Positions 43,621 through 53,099 of a stretch of DNA of 64,000 nt are shown in pieces (positions within the stretch are counted from its first letter, which is position 1; every line of letters starts with the position of its first letter). Origin of the DNA: an uncultured Adlercreutzia sp. (GTDB taxonomy: Bacteria > Actinomycetota > Coriobacteriia > Coriobacteriales > Eggerthellaceae); assembly GCA_910589165.1 (NCBI GenBank), contig CAJUSP010000002.1, forward strand, positions 62,001 through 126,000. The letters are read 5' to 3'. Both the position numbers and the translations under genes were made by a program. Under the pieces are notes generated by a model. It did not search any database, had not been told where the DNA came from, and saw only the letters and a list, made by a program, of their open reading frames with translations.

Positions 43621-44937
43621 CTACCCCTGCGAAACCGGGGTGGCGGTAGCGGCGAACAATTCCAGGTACTGGCCGTCGGTTACCGTGACCACCTGCTTGC
43701 CGCCGGGGATAACGTACTGGGTGTCCACAATGGAATCGTCGTCCCAATCGAGGTCCTTCATCACGAAGGCGGCCGAATCCTCGTCGGTCTCGCCCTCGCC
43801 CACCGTGGCGGCCGTGATGGTGTAGCTGCCGGCCGGGATGTCCACGCCCACGCGGTACAGCCCGTTGGTGTAGGGCGCCACCGGCTCGGTGGAGGTGGGG
43901 CTCGCCGGGTGCATCACCCCGTCGTCGCCGGGCATGTACACCATAAGGTCGCCCTCGTCGAGCTCAGCGTAGTAGTTGCCGAAGTACTGCACCGCATCGC
44001 CCACCTCGTAGCGGCCGTTGCCCTCGCCGTCGAACACGTAGAAGTGCGAGAGCTTCTCGTTGGAGCCTTCCAGGTAGTACAGGCCGGCGGGAATCTGACC
44101 GTCCTTGCCGACGGTGTAGTAGCCCTTGGGGCAGCTGTCGCCCTCGCCGACGGTGCCCGCCTCGATGCCCTCGTTCTCGAACACCGCGGCGATCTCCTCG
44201 AGTGTGTAGGTGCCCACCGACGAGGAGCCGAGGTCCGAATTGTCCTCCGGCGGCCAAGAGTAGTAGTCTTCGCCGTCGTAGTCGTAGTCGTAGTTGTAGT
44301 TATGATCGTAGTCGTAGCTGTGGTTGTAGCTGGAATCGTAGCTGTCGTAGCTGTCGTCGTAGTCGGCCAGGGCCATAAAGCCCACGCAGCTCGCGCAGCC
44401 GCCCATGCCGATGACAAGGCCCACGGCCAAGCCAAGCAGGAACCAGGGCCAGCGGCGCTTCTGCCCCGGCTGGGGCGGCTCGTAGCCCGGGTAGACGTTC
44501 TGGACCGGCGGCGCAGCCGGAGGCACCGGCGGCTGCTGGGCGCCGTAGGGCTGGGCCGCCTGCTGGGGCTGCTGTTGGGCGGCGCCGTAAGAGCCGTAGT
44601 AGGCCTGCTGGGCGGCCTGGGCGGCCGCGGCCTCCGGGGCGTAGGCGCCCTGAGGCTGGTAGGCCTGAGCCGGGGCCGCCTGAGGGCCCGTGGCGTAGGG
44701 CGCGTAACTCGGCTGCGGCGCGGGGGCTGCCGGCTGGGCGACCGCGGGCTCCACGGGGGCAGCCGCCTGCGGCTGGGCCATGCTGGCGAAGGGATTCGCC
44801 GACTGGGCCGGCTGCTGGGGCTGCGCGACCGGTTCTGGCTGCGGAGCAGGCGCGGCAGGCGCGGGCTGGACCGGCTGCGGCGCCGGTTCGGGAGTCGTCG
44901 GGTTCTCGCCGCCGGCGATGTTCTCGTTCTCGTTCAC
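43621..44937 (-). CDS. Low-complexity membrane protein with Pro/Gln-rich and Tyr/Asp-rich tracts
   Basis: A 438-residue protein. The cytoplasmic N-terminus (1-158) is rich in Pro, Ala and Gln, a membrane helix lies at about 166-186 (WFLLGLAVGLVIGMG), and a Tyr/Asp/Ser tract follows (about 192-228). The outer domain (about 240-438) contains at least two similar beta units, DGQIPAGLYYLEG and VDIPAGSYTITA. Proline-rich heads before a helix recall actinobacterial envelope proteins. Function unknown. Confidence 0.72.
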   Translation of the reverse strand: MNENENIAGGENPTTPEPAPQPVQPAPAAPAPQPEPVAQPQQPAQSANPFASMAQPQAAAPVEPAVAQPAAPAPQPSYAPYATGPQAAPAQAYQPQGAYAPEAAAAQAAQQAYYGSYGAAQQQPQQAAQPYGAQQPPVPPAAPPVQNVYPGYEPPQPGQKRRWPWFLLGLAVGLVIGMGGCASCVGFMALADYDDSYDSYDSSYNHSYDYDHNYNYDYDYDGEDYYSWPPEDNSDLGSSSVGTYTLEEIAAVFENEGIEAGTVGEGDSCPKGYYTVGKDGQIPAGLYYLEGSNEKLSHFYVFDGEGNGRYEVGDAVQYFGNYYAELDEGDLMVYMPGDDGVMHPASPTSTEPVAPYTNGLYRVGVDIPAGSYTITAATVGEGETDEDSAAFVMKDLDWDDDSIVDTQYVIPGGKQVVTVTDGQYLELFAATATPVSQG

Positions 44938-45004
44938 GAGTACCTCCTTATCGTGCGTTCGTCATGCAAGCGGGCGAGCCCCAGGGCCCGCCCGTCAATG
45001 GTCG

Positions 45005-46627
45005 TCAGTTCTTCTCGCCGAACACTTTCGCCGTCACCCCGTCGATGCGGGCGACGATGTCGGCCGGGTCCATAAGCATCATGGCCTCGAACAGCGGCGG
45101 CGATACCATGTTGCCGCAGACGGCCACGCGCAAAGGCTGGAACAGCAGCTTCGGCTTGAGCCCCGCCTCCTCGCCGGCCTTACGACACAGCTCCTCGAGC
45201 GCCTCGGCGTCCCACGGGTTGTCGTCGTCGGCCAGGATGGCGCGGCAGATGGCGAGCGCCTCGTCGGCCCGCGCGCCCTCCTTCAGCAGCACCTTCTGGA
45301 CGCTCTTCTCGTCGAGCACCACCGAGTCACCCCAGAACAGAAACGCCAGTTTGGCGGGAATCTCGTCCATCCGCGTGAGGCGCTCGGCCACCAGCGGGTA
45401 CATGGCCTCGTAGAACTCGGCGTCGTCGTCCACGTCGGCCAGGCACGCCTCCCAGGTTTCCGCGTCCACGCTCTCGCCGGGCACCCGCGTCACGGCGCGG
45501 GCCGCCTCCAGCTCGTCCTTCGTGGGTGTGGCCACCACGGTGACGCCGTCTTCCACGTTCGAGCCGTCGAGGTTCGTCTGGGCGAGCCACGGCTTCGCGG
45601 CGGCCACCCACGCCGGCGCCCCCATCTCGCGGATGTAGACGCCGTCCATCCAGTCGAGCTTCTTCTCGTCGAAGATGGAGTGCTTCTTGGTGATGCGGTC
45701 CAGGCTGAAGACGCGGCAGAGCTCCTCGGGCGGGATGATGGTGGTCTCGCCGTCGAGCGACCAGCCGAGCAGCGCCAGGAAGTTCACCAGCGCCTCGGGC
45801 AGGTAGCCGCGGTCGCGGTACTCCTCCACGTTGGTGGCGCCGTGGCGCTTCGAGAGCTTCTTGCCGTCGGCGCCCAGGATCATGGACAGGTGCGCGAACA
45901 GCGGCACCTCCGCGCCCAGGGCCTCGTAAATGAGCACCTGGCGCGGCGTGTTGGACAGGTGGTCGTCGCCGCGGATGACGTGGGTGATGCCCATGTTCAC
46001 GTCGTCGCAGACCACGGCGAAGTTGTAGGTGAACGTGCCGTCGGTGCGGCGCAGGATCATGTCGTCCATGACATCGACGGGAAAGCTCATATGCCCGTAG
46101 ACGGCGTCCTCGAACTCCACCGGGCCGTGGCCCTCGGGCACCTTCAGGCGCCAGGTATGGGGCTCGCCGGCCGCCACGCGGGCGCGGGCCTCGTCGGCAG
46201 GAATGGCGCGGCAGGTGCGGTCGTAGCCCGCGTAGCCGCCCTCGGTCTTCTCCGCGGCCTCGCGCTTGGCGTCGAGCGTCTCCTTCGAGCAGAAGCACGG
46301 GTAGGCCATGTCGGCCTCGATGAGCTTCTGAAGCGCCGCCTCGTAGGTGTCGGTGCGCTGGGTTTGGAAGTAGGGGCCGCACGGGCCGCCGACCTCGGGG
46401 CCCTCGTCCCAATTCAGGCCGAGCCAGCGCAGGGCGCGCAGGATGATCTGGGTGTTCTCCTCGGTGGAGCGCTCCGGGTCGGTGTCCTCGATACGCAGAA
46501 CGAAGGTGCCGCCCGTGGCGCGGGCAAAGGCCCAGTTGTAGATGGCCGTGCGGGCGCCGCCGATGTGCAGCATGCCCGTGGGAGACGGCGCGAACCGAAC
46601 GCGCACCGGCTTGGAAGAGTCAGTCAT
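45005..46627 (-). CDS. gltX: Glutamyl-tRNA synthetase
   Basis: A class Ib synthetase of 540 residues. The HIGH-type motif reads HIGG in FAPSPTGMLHIGGARTA, and KLSKRHG is the second signature. The C-terminal anticodon-binding domain includes LGWSLDGETTIIP and RITKKHSIFDEKKLDWM. Slightly longer than the common length of about 490. Whether it charges only tRNA-Glu or also tRNA-Gln depends on the presence of gatCAB elsewhere. Confidence 0.95.
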   Translation of the reverse strand: MTDSSKPVRVRFAPSPTGMLHIGGARTAIYNWAFARATGGTFVLRIEDTDPERSTEENTQIILRALRWLGLNWDEGPEVGGPCGPYFQTQRTDTYEAALQKLIEADMAYPCFCSKETLDAKREAAEKTEGGYAGYDRTCRAIPADEARARVAAGEPHTWRLKVPEGHGPVEFEDAVYGHMSFPVDVMDDMILRRTDGTFTYNFAVVCDDVNMGITHVIRGDDHLSNTPRQVLIYEALGAEVPLFAHLSMILGADGKKLSKRHGATNVEEYRDRGYLPEALVNFLALLGWSLDGETTIIPPEELCRVFSLDRITKKHSIFDEKKLDWMDGVYIREMGAPAWVAAAKPWLAQTNLDGSNVEDGVTVVATPTKDELEAARAVTRVPGESVDAETWEACLADVDDDAEFYEAMYPLVAERLTRMDEIPAKLAFLFWGDSVVLDEKSVQKVLLKEGARADEALAICRAILADDDNPWDAEALEELCRKAGEEAGLKPKLLFQPLRVAVCGNMVSPPLFEAMMLMDPADIVARIDGVTAKVFGEKN

Positions 46628-46633
46628 AGGTCC

Positions 46634-46684
46634 CTCGGTGGTAAAGTCTGGTTGCCAACATAACCCGCCCAGTATACCACCGAG
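46634..46684 (-). promoter_or_regulatory. gltX promoter region with inverted repeat
   Basis: CTCGGTGGTA (46634-46643) and TACCACCGAG (46675-46684) are perfect 10-bp inverted arms separated by 31 bases. A -10 box TATACT (46676-46671) overlaps the upstream arm, and no clear -35 is seen. The rest of the gap to 46914 holds no supported gene. Confidence 0.5.
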
Positions 46685-46913
46685 AAATCAGCTGCCCCTC
46701 CCCCGCCGCCAACGTCACACACCCGTTCCACGAAGGCAGGCAAACCCGGGGGCCGCAGCTCATCTGCGTGGCGCGCGGCAAGCCCGCTCTCTTCGCGCGA
46801 GGATCCGCCATGCACCGCGAGGAACAAGGTACGCCCGCTCCTAAGGCATCGACGGCTCTAGTCATAACAGAATTGACGCCTTAACGGACCGATTCTGCAA
46901 ACCGCCATTTGAC

Positions 46914-47375
46914 TTACCCCAGCTTGCGCACCGGAGTGGCGAGGCGGCCGACGGTGAGGGGGAGCTCGCGAAGGGCTTCCATGGCCTCGGCGGCGGCCTC
47001 TTCGGCTTGCAGCTGCTGGGGCATCGAAAGGCCGGCAAGCTGGAAGGCCTCGGCGGTGGCGGCGTCGTAGTCGCGCTTGTGCGCGTCGTTCAGGCGTTTC
47101 CAAGGAATGCCCGCGAACCAGGATGCGATCTCTTCGTTCAGGGGCAGGCGCCCCTGCAGCAGCAGCGCCACAATCACCGGGTACCCCGCGTAGCCCTGCC
47201 AGTAGGTGGCATTGTCGTTGGAGCGGTAATGGCCGTCATCGTCCCAGGTAACCGTATACTCCTTCGTCCCGTCCGACGATCGCACCTTAAGCTCGCTCGG
47301 CGCCAAATCGAACCGATTATCCGCAAGAGCCGAGAACGCCTCGTACACCTTCTGCACCGGCGGCAGCTTCTCCAT
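46914..47375 (-). CDS. Conserved-looking protein of unknown function
   Basis: A 153-residue soluble protein beginning MEKLPPVQKVYEAFSALAD, with a beta-rich middle (KEYTVTWDDDGHYRSNDN) and a helical C-terminus. AAAGGAGG seven bases before ATG 47375 and even codon use support a real gene. I recognise no family. Longer in-frame extensions upstream lack support. Confidence 0.68.
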   Translation of the reverse strand: MEKLPPVQKVYEAFSALADNRFDLAPSELKVRSSDGTKEYTVTWDDDGHYRSNDNATYWQGYAGYPVIVALLLQGRLPLNEEIASWFAGIPWKRLNDAHKRDYDAATAEAFQLAGLSMPQQLQAEEAAAEAMEALRELPLTVGRLATPVRKLG

Positions 47376-47488
47376 GGGCACCTCCTTTGTCGACAGGCCA
47401 CGCTTCCCCGATTTTAGATCGCGCCGGCACCCAGACGCACAGCACCCCCACCTTGCAGGGAAACTGAAACCCTCCCTGAACCCCCTCG

Positions 47489-48442
47489 CTAATCGTCCCC
47501 GCGCTTCGAGCTGTCGCGGGCGCCGGATAGGGAGACGAGGACTATCATGGCGGACATGAGGGCGAGGCCGGCCCAATCGGCGGCAGAGAACGGGGTGGCG
47601 AGCCACAGGGCGGCGATGACCATGGCGCCGACGGGCTCGGCGACACCGAGCAGGCTGCCGCGCACCGAGCCTACCACCGACACGCCGTAGAGGAACAGCC
47701 CGAAGGCGGCGAAAGTACCGAGTACCCCCACACCCACGACGAGAGCGAGCCAGCCGGCAGCATCGAGGGCGGGCACGCAGGGCGCATCGCCCCACAGGCC
47801 CCCGGCGAGCCAGACGATCGCGGCGCATACCCCGCCGATAACCATGCCACAGCCGATGATGGAGAGCCGGTCGAACCGGCCGTAGAGGCCCTGGGGCGCC
47901 AGAATGTAGAGCGTCTCGGAAAGCGCGTTGCCAATACCCCAGGCAAGACCGGCCAGCGGCAGCACGATGACGCCCCAGTCGCCCTGGGTGGCGATGAGGG
48001 CCGCCGCGGTCAGGGCGCACACCAGGCCGAGGAAATCGAGAGTGCGCGGCAGGCGACGGGCGCGCAGGCAGGTGTACAGCATGACGAACACCGTGCAGGT
48101 GGCCTGGAGCACCGTGGCCGTGCCCGCGTTGGTGAGCGCCACCGAGATAGCGTAGGTGATCTGGGAAAGGTACAGGCCGATGCCGAACAGCAGAAGCGCG
48201 GGCCGGGCGGCGGCGCTCGAGGCGAGGGCGAGCAGCGACTCGCGGCGACGCGCCAGCAGGAAGGCGGCGAACAGCACGGCGGCCGTGGCGGCGCGCACGA
48301 AGGAGATGAAGGTCGACTGCACCTCGTAGCCCTCGGCAAGGAACTGGATGCAGGCGCCGGAGAAGCCCCACAGCAGCGCACCGGCCAGGGCGCAGGCGAA
48401 GCCGCGCCAGAAGGAGGGGGCGGATGCGGGCAGTTGGGACAT
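47489..48442 (-). CDS. EamA-family (DMT) transporter
   Basis: A 317-residue membrane protein with ten predicted helices in two repeats. Features are GALLWGFSGACIQFL, AISVALTNAGTATVLQATCTVFVMLY and GSLLGVAEPVGAMVIAALWL, near the end of the second EamA unit. It probably exports or imports a small metabolite; substrate unknown. The ATG lies four bases after the mfd stop, so it is cotranscribed with mfd. Confidence 0.88.
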   Translation of the reverse strand: MSQLPASAPSFWRGFACALAGALLWGFSGACIQFLAEGYEVQSTFISFVRAATAAVLFAAFLLARRRESLLALASSAAARPALLLFGIGLYLSQITYAISVALTNAGTATVLQATCTVFVMLYTCLRARRLPRTLDFLGLVCALTAAALIATQGDWGVIVLPLAGLAWGIGNALSETLYILAPQGLYGRFDRLSIIGCGMVIGGVCAAIVWLAGGLWGDAPCVPALDAAGWLALVVGVGVLGTFAAFGLFLYGVSVVGSVRGSLLGVAEPVGAMVIAALWLATPFSAADWAGLALMSAMIVLVSLSGARDSSKRGDD

Positions 48443-48446
48443 GAGG

Positions 48447-51400
48447 CTATTCCCCCTCGCGCTTGGCGGCGCGGGCGGCTCGCTTGGCGGCCAGGCGCTC
48501 TCGGGCGGCATCGCCGCGGGCCAGGTTGTTGGCGCGCCGCTCGCTGCGGGCCGTCGGGCGGGCGGAGCGCTCGGAAGCCGAGGCGCCAGCCGCGGCCGAT
48601 GCCGGGGGCGCCACAGGGATCGCGGCGCTCTCCCCTTCCATCTCCGCGAAGGGAACCAGCTCGGCGGCATCGTCCTCGCCGAACAGCCCCTCCAGGAAGT
48701 GGGCGATAGCGGGCAGCAGGTTGTCGCGCTCCTCCTCGCTGAAGTAGCGCAGGGGCAGCGAGAGCCGCCGCTTCTCGGCCTGGTAGCGGCCACCGGCGCG
48801 GCGCAGGGGCGTCATGGCGTCCCGCGGCACGTCGATGGGCTCCACGAGCAGCTTGCCGGCCACCACCGAGATGAGCTTCACCCCGTGCTCGTTGGCGAAC
48901 GCCTTCAGCCAGGCGCGCTCGAACAGGTTCACGGCGGCATCGGGCATCTCGGGCGCCTTGGCGAGCAGGTCCTCGCGCAGGGCCGCCACCTCTTCCACCG
49001 TGGCGGCACAGGCGAGCCGGCGGTACCACAGCACCCGCGCGTCGGCATCGGGGATGTACTCCTCGGGCAGATAGGCGTGGCCCGGCACGTTCACCGTGAT
49101 GTCGGACAAAGCCGGCGGCAGCTCGCCTGAAGCCTCGCCCTGCTCGCGCGTGTCGGCCACGGCCTGGTTGAGCATCTGGGCGAACAGGTCGAAGCCCACC
49201 GCCGACATATTGCCCGACTGCTCGGCGCCAAGCATGGACCCGGCCCCGCGAATCTCCAGGTCGCGCATGGCGATGCGCATGCCGCTCCCTAAGTCTTGAT
49301 GCTCGTTGATGGCAGTCAGGCGCGCCGCGGCCTCGTCGGTCAGAGGCACGTTTTCGGGGAACATGAAGTAGGCGTAGGCCTGGGTGGAAGAGCGCCCCAC
49401 GCGCCCCTTCAGCTGGTACATCTGCGCGAGACCGAGCCGCTGGGCGTCCTCGATGATGAGCGTGTTGGTGTGCGGGTTGTCGATGCCGCTCTCGATGATG
49501 GTGGTGGCCACGAGCACGTCCAGCTCGCCGGCGGCGAACTCCTCCATCACCCGTTCCAGCTCCTCCTTGGTCATCTGCCCGTGGGCCACGCCCACCCGCG
49601 CCTCGCCGGCGGCGGCGTGCACCCGGTCCACGGCCTCCTCGATGGACCGCACCCGGTTACTCACGTAGTACACCTGGCCGCCGCGGGCCAGCTCGTAGCG
49701 GATGGCGGCGCTCACCACATCGGGGTCCCACTCCCCCACGTGCACCTCCACGGCGCGCCGCTCGTCGGGCGGCGTGAGGATGAGGCTCATGTCGCGCACG
49801 CCCGACAGCGACATCTGCATGGTGCGCGGAATGGGCGTGGCCGACAGCGTCAGCACGTCGATGGACTCGCGCAGGTTCTTCATCTGCTCCTTGTGCTGCA
49901 CGCCGAAACGCTGTTCCTCGTCGATGATCACGAGCCCCAGATCGTGCGGGTTCACATCGCGCGACAGCAGCCGGTGCGTGCCCACGAGCACCTGCACATC
50001 GCCCTTGGCGAAGCCCTCGAGCGCCGCCTTCTGCTGCTCGGGGGTGCGGAAGCGCGAGAGCACCTCCACGGTGACGCCGAAGGGCTCGAAGCGGTCCTTG
50101 AACGAGGTGTAGTGCTGCTGGGCCAGAATGGTGGTGGGACAGAGCACCATCACCTGCTTGCCGTCTTGCGTGGCCTTGAACGCCGCGCGCAGGGCTACTT
50201 CGGTCTTGCCGAAACCCACGTCGCCGCAGATGAGGCGATCCATGGGGCGCGGGCCCTCCATGTCGGCCTTCACGTCGGCGATGGCGGCCAGCTGGTCGCG
50301 GGTCTCCTGGTAGGGGAAGGCTTCCTCCATCTCGCGCTGCCAGGGGGTGTCGGGGCTGAAGCGGAAGCCCTGGGTGGCGGCGCGCCGGGCGTAGACGTCC
50401 ACGAGGTCGAAGGCGAGCTTCTTCGTGGCCTTGCGCGCCTTGTTGAGCGCCCGGGCCCAGTCGCTCGTGTTCAGGCGCGTGAGCCGGGGGCTGCCGCCCT
50501 CCGGCCCCACGTAGCGGGTGACGCGGTCCAGCTGCTCCACGGGCACGAACAGCTTGTCGCCCTCGGCGTATTCCAGCTGCAGGTAGTCGCGCTCGGTGCC
50601 GTCCACCTCGCGGCGCACGAGGTCGCGGAAAAACGCGATGCCGTGGGCCGCGTGGACCACGTAGTCGCCGGGCTTGAAGGGGAAGGTGACCTCGGTGGCG
50701 TCCACCCGGGCCCGGCGGGTGCGGCTGGCGGCGCGGGAGCCCTGGGTGTCGGCGGCCGACACGAGGGCCAGGTGCGCCTTCGGGATGATCATGCCCAGCG
50801 GGATATCGTTGTCGACGATGTTCACCACGCCCCGGCGCAGCCGCCGCTTGGCCTGGCCCGGGGTGTCAGGGACGGAGAGGGAGCCCTCCTCGGGCGGCAA
50901 AGGCATGGCCTTTGCCCTACGGTCGTGCTCGGCGGAGGCGAGTGAAGCGTCGCGGTCGGCGGCCTCGTCCCCCTCGTCGTCCGGCGCGCCCTCCGGGGCC
51001 ACGATTTGAATGGGAATGGCGCGGTCCACCAGCTCGTGGCGCATGTTCTCGCGGGCGCGGAAGTTCGGCGCGCTGAACACGACGGTGTAACGGTCGTCGG
51101 TGAGCGTTTTCAGCTTCCCGAATATCTTGTCCGGCGAGCCGGCCACATCGACGCGCTTCACCGGCAGCTCGTCGTCGAGCTCGCCGCCCACGCGCAGGAT
51201 GGACATATAGGTGGCCCGCACCGCGCCCCCGAAGTCAAGCGCCGCCGGCTGGGCGTAGAGCCCCTCGAGGGCCACGTTGGTCCCGCGGGCCCGCTCGGCA
51301 AGGTCGTCGGCAGCATGGGCAGCGTCGTCGAAGAGGCTGCGCGGCTCGATGAGCGCCGTCAGCGTGCCCGCCTGCGCGTAGGCCCCCAGCGTCACCGGCT

Positions 51401-52259
51401 TCTTGTACAGGTACGGAAGCACCACGTCGGCGCCGTCGAAGCGCAAGCCGCCCTCCAGCTTCTCGAACACATCGCGCAGCGCCGGGTTCGTAAGCGCCGG
51501 CTTCTCCAGCGCCCGCCGCGCCTCGGCGAGGGCCCGGGGCGACGTGGGAAACTCGGAAACCGGATAGATGTCCACCGCCGGCAGGGGCGAGATGGTCTGT
51601 CCCGTGGCCGGCACGATGCGGCGGATCTCCTCCAGCTCGTCGCCGAAGAAGTCGAGCCGCACGGGGAAGGCGAGGTTGCCGGGGAACACGTCGAGCGTGC
51701 CGCCGTGGCGGGCGAAGGTGCCCGGGCCGTCCAGCTCGCCGGTGTTGGCGTAGCCGGCCGCCTCCAGGGCGCGTACGAGGCCGTCCAGGTCGTCCGCGCC
51801 GAGGCCCATGGCATCCAGCTCCTCGCCCTGTACAAGGGCTAGGGGGCGCGCGGCCATGGCATCGGCCGGCGGCAGCAGCCGCAGAAGCGCCCGGGCGCTC
51901 GCCACCACCACGGCCTCGCGCCCCGATTGCAGGGCCCAGGCCGCCTCCATGCGCTGCGCGATGGCCCGGCGGTCCGGCGCCTTGGGGGCGAAGGGGTAAT
52001 CGGCGCGCTCAGGGAAGCGCAGCACGCGCTCCTCCCCCACGTAGGCGGCCACGTTGCGCGCGAAGGCCACAGCGGCATCCTCGCCGGCCACCACCACGAG
52101 GGTCGGCTGGGGCACCGCGGCGAACCGAGCGGCCACGAGGAAGGGCCGCGCCGAGGCGGCCACGCCCAAGGTGGCGTCGGTGCCCGCGTCGAGCTTTCCC
52201 CAGAACGCCTCCAGGCATCCCGACTTCTCCAAGGCGAAGGCCAGCGAATCGATGAGCAC
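48447..52259 (-). CDS. mfd: Transcription-repair coupling factor Mfd
   Basis: A 1270-residue translocase that removes stalled RNA polymerase and recruits UvrA. Order: UvrB-like damage-recognition modules (1-440), the RNA-polymerase-interaction domain (FKPGDYVVHAAHGIAFF), RecG-like motor domains with GDVGFGKTEVALRAAFKA and IIDEEQRFGVQHKEQ, the TRG region, and a C-terminal domain. It is longer than typical Mfd (about 1150): a linker near residues 420-460 carries an in-frame REP-like palindrome, and the tail has about 60 extra Ala/Arg-rich residues. GTG 52259 follows AGGAAGGAG. Confidence 0.94.
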   Translation of the reverse strand: MLIDSLAFALEKSGCLEAFWGKLDAGTDATLGVAASARPFLVAARFAAVPQPTLVVVAGEDAAVAFARNVAAYVGEERVLRFPERADYPFAPKAPDRRAIAQRMEAAWALQSGREAVVVASARALLRLLPPADAMAARPLALVQGEELDAMGLGADDLDGLVRALEAAGYANTGELDGPGTFARHGGTLDVFPGNLAFPVRLDFFGDELEEIRRIVPATGQTISPLPAVDIYPVSEFPTSPRALAEARRALEKPALTNPALRDVFEKLEGGLRFDGADVVLPYLYKKPVTLGAYAQAGTLTALIEPRSLFDDAAHAADDLAERARGTNVALEGLYAQPAALDFGGAVRATYMSILRVGGELDDELPVKRVDVAGSPDKIFGKLKTLTDDRYTVVFSAPNFRARENMRHELVDRAIPIQIVAPEGAPDDEGDEAADRDASLASAEHDRRAKAMPLPPEEGSLSVPDTPGQAKRRLRRGVVNIVDNDIPLGMIIPKAHLALVSAADTQGSRAASRTRRARVDATEVTFPFKPGDYVVHAAHGIAFFRDLVRREVDGTERDYLQLEYAEGDKLFVPVEQLDRVTRYVGPEGGSPRLTRLNTSDWARALNKARKATKKLAFDLVDVYARRAATQGFRFSPDTPWQREMEEAFPYQETRDQLAAIADVKADMEGPRPMDRLICGDVGFGKTEVALRAAFKATQDGKQVMVLCPTTILAQQHYTSFKDRFEPFGVTVEVLSRFRTPEQQKAALEGFAKGDVQVLVGTHRLLSRDVNPHDLGLVIIDEEQRFGVQHKEQMKNLRESIDVLTLSATPIPRTMQMSLSGVRDMSLILTPPDERRAVEVHVGEWDPDVVSAAIRYELARGGQVYYVSNRVRSIEEAVDRVHAAAGEARVGVAHGQMTKEELERVMEEFAAGELDVLVATTIIESGIDNPHTNTLIIEDAQRLGLAQMYQLKGRVGRSSTQAYAYFMFPENVPLTDEAAARLTAINEHQDLGSGMRIAMRDLEIRGAGSMLGAEQSGNMSAVGFDLFAQMLNQAVADTREQGEASGELPPALSDITVNVPGHAYLPEEYIPDADARVLWYRRLACAATVEEVAALREDLLAKAPEMPDAAVNLFERAWLKAFANEHGVKLISVVAGKLLVEPIDVPRDAMTPLRRAGGRYQAEKRRLSLPLRYFSEEERDNLLPAIAHFLEGLFGEDDAAELVPFAEMEGESAAIPVAPPASAAAGASASERSARPTARSERRANNLARGDAARERLAAKRAARAAKREGE
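50896..50922 (-). repeat. REP-like palindrome with GTAG foot, copy 4, inside mfd
   Basis: On the minus strand CCGTAG, then GGCAAAGGC-CAT-GCCTTTGCC. It is read in frame as RRAKAMPLP within the linker of Mfd (about residues 446-454). Confidence 0.7.
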
Positions 52260-52293
52260 GGCGGCTCCTTCCTCACACTTCACGACAAACCGC

Positions 52294-52341
52294 AAAAGCC
52301 GCCCTCGGGGGCGGCGGATGTTTTGGTACAGTTTATACCAA
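52294..52341 (-). promoter_or_regulatory. mfd promoter region and leader hairpin
   Basis: TTGGTA-TAAACTG-TACCAA is a symmetric site at 52341-52323 containing a -10-like TATAAA. About eight bases downstream GCCGCCC and GGGCGGC form a hairpin (52298-52315) followed by TTTT, an attenuator-like arrangement before the mfd start at 52259. Confidence 0.45.
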
Positions 52342-52428
52342 CGGAAAATGCCGACGGCACAGGCCCGGCAACGAACACGAGACAAGTAGGTGGCGCGCAA
52401 TCGCGGGCGCCGCGGCAAAGGAGCAGCC

Positions 52429-53091
52429 ATGGCACGGGAATCGCTGGCGAGCAAGCGGGAACGGGCGGCGGCCATCGAAGAGCGCATGTACGAGCACTAC
52501 GGGCCCGGCAAGGCGTCGCTCGATTACCGCACCCCCTTCGAGCTCACGGTGGCCGTGGTGCTCTCGGCCCAGTGCACCGACGCCGCCGTGAACAAGGTGA
52601 CGCCGCACCTGTTCGAAGCCTTCCCCACCCCGGCCGACCTGGCCGCCGCCTCGCCCGAGGCGGTATCGGAGATCATCCACTCGCTGGGTTTCTTCCGCGC
52701 AAAGGCGAAGAACCTCGTGGCCCTGGCGCAGACCGTCATGGCCGAGTTCGGTGGCGAGGTGCCCGCCGACGTGGACTTGCTGCAGAAGCTGCCCGGCGTG
52801 GGACGCAAAACGGCGAACTGCGTCATGTGCGAGGCCTTCAAGGACCCCCAGGGCATCGCCGTGGACACCCACGTGTACCGCATCGCCCACCGTCTGAAGC
52901 TGGCCGGCCCCTCGGCCGACACGCCGCAAAAGGTGGAGGACATCCTGCTGAAGGTGTACCCGCGCGAGCAGTGGCTGTTCATCAACCACCAGTGGGTGCA
53001 CTTCGGCCGTGAGTTCTGCCGCGCCCGCAACCCCCGCTGCGCCGACTGCATCGTAGGCGACCTCTGCCCCACTCGCGGCCAGTGGGCGTAA
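52429..53091 (+). CDS. nth: Endonuclease III
   Basis: A 220-residue base-excision repair glycosylase/AP lyase. The helix-hairpin-helix has the catalytic lysine in LPGVGRKTAN, and the aspartate is in VDTHVYR. The [4Fe-4S] ligands follow the pattern C-x6-C-x2-C-x5-C (CRARNPRCADCIVGDLC). ATG 52429 follows AAAGGAG; a GTG at 52390 is less likely. It is divergent from mfd, another DNA-repair gene. Confidence 0.95.
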   Translation: MARESLASKRERAAAIEERMYEHYGPGKASLDYRTPFELTVAVVLSAQCTDAAVNKVTPHLFEAFPTPADLAAASPEAVSEIIHSLGFFRAKAKNLVALAQTVMAEFGGEVPADVDLLQKLPGVGRKTANCVMCEAFKDPQGIAVDTHVYRIAHRLKLAGPSADTPQKVEDILLKVYPREQWLFINHQWVHFGREFCRARNPRCADCIVGDLCPTRGQWA

Positions 53092-53099
53092 AAGGCGTA

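Noticed and set aside
46620..46865. An 81-codon reading frame upstream of gltX on the minus strand.
   Set aside because: It runs through the gltX promoter and start, lacks a ribosome site and shows no recognisable protein features.
46914..48371. A 485-codon reading frame extending the small unknown protein upstream.
   Set aside because: The extension is an Arg-rich shadow of the EamA transporter gene; ATG 47375 has a clear AAAGGAGG site.
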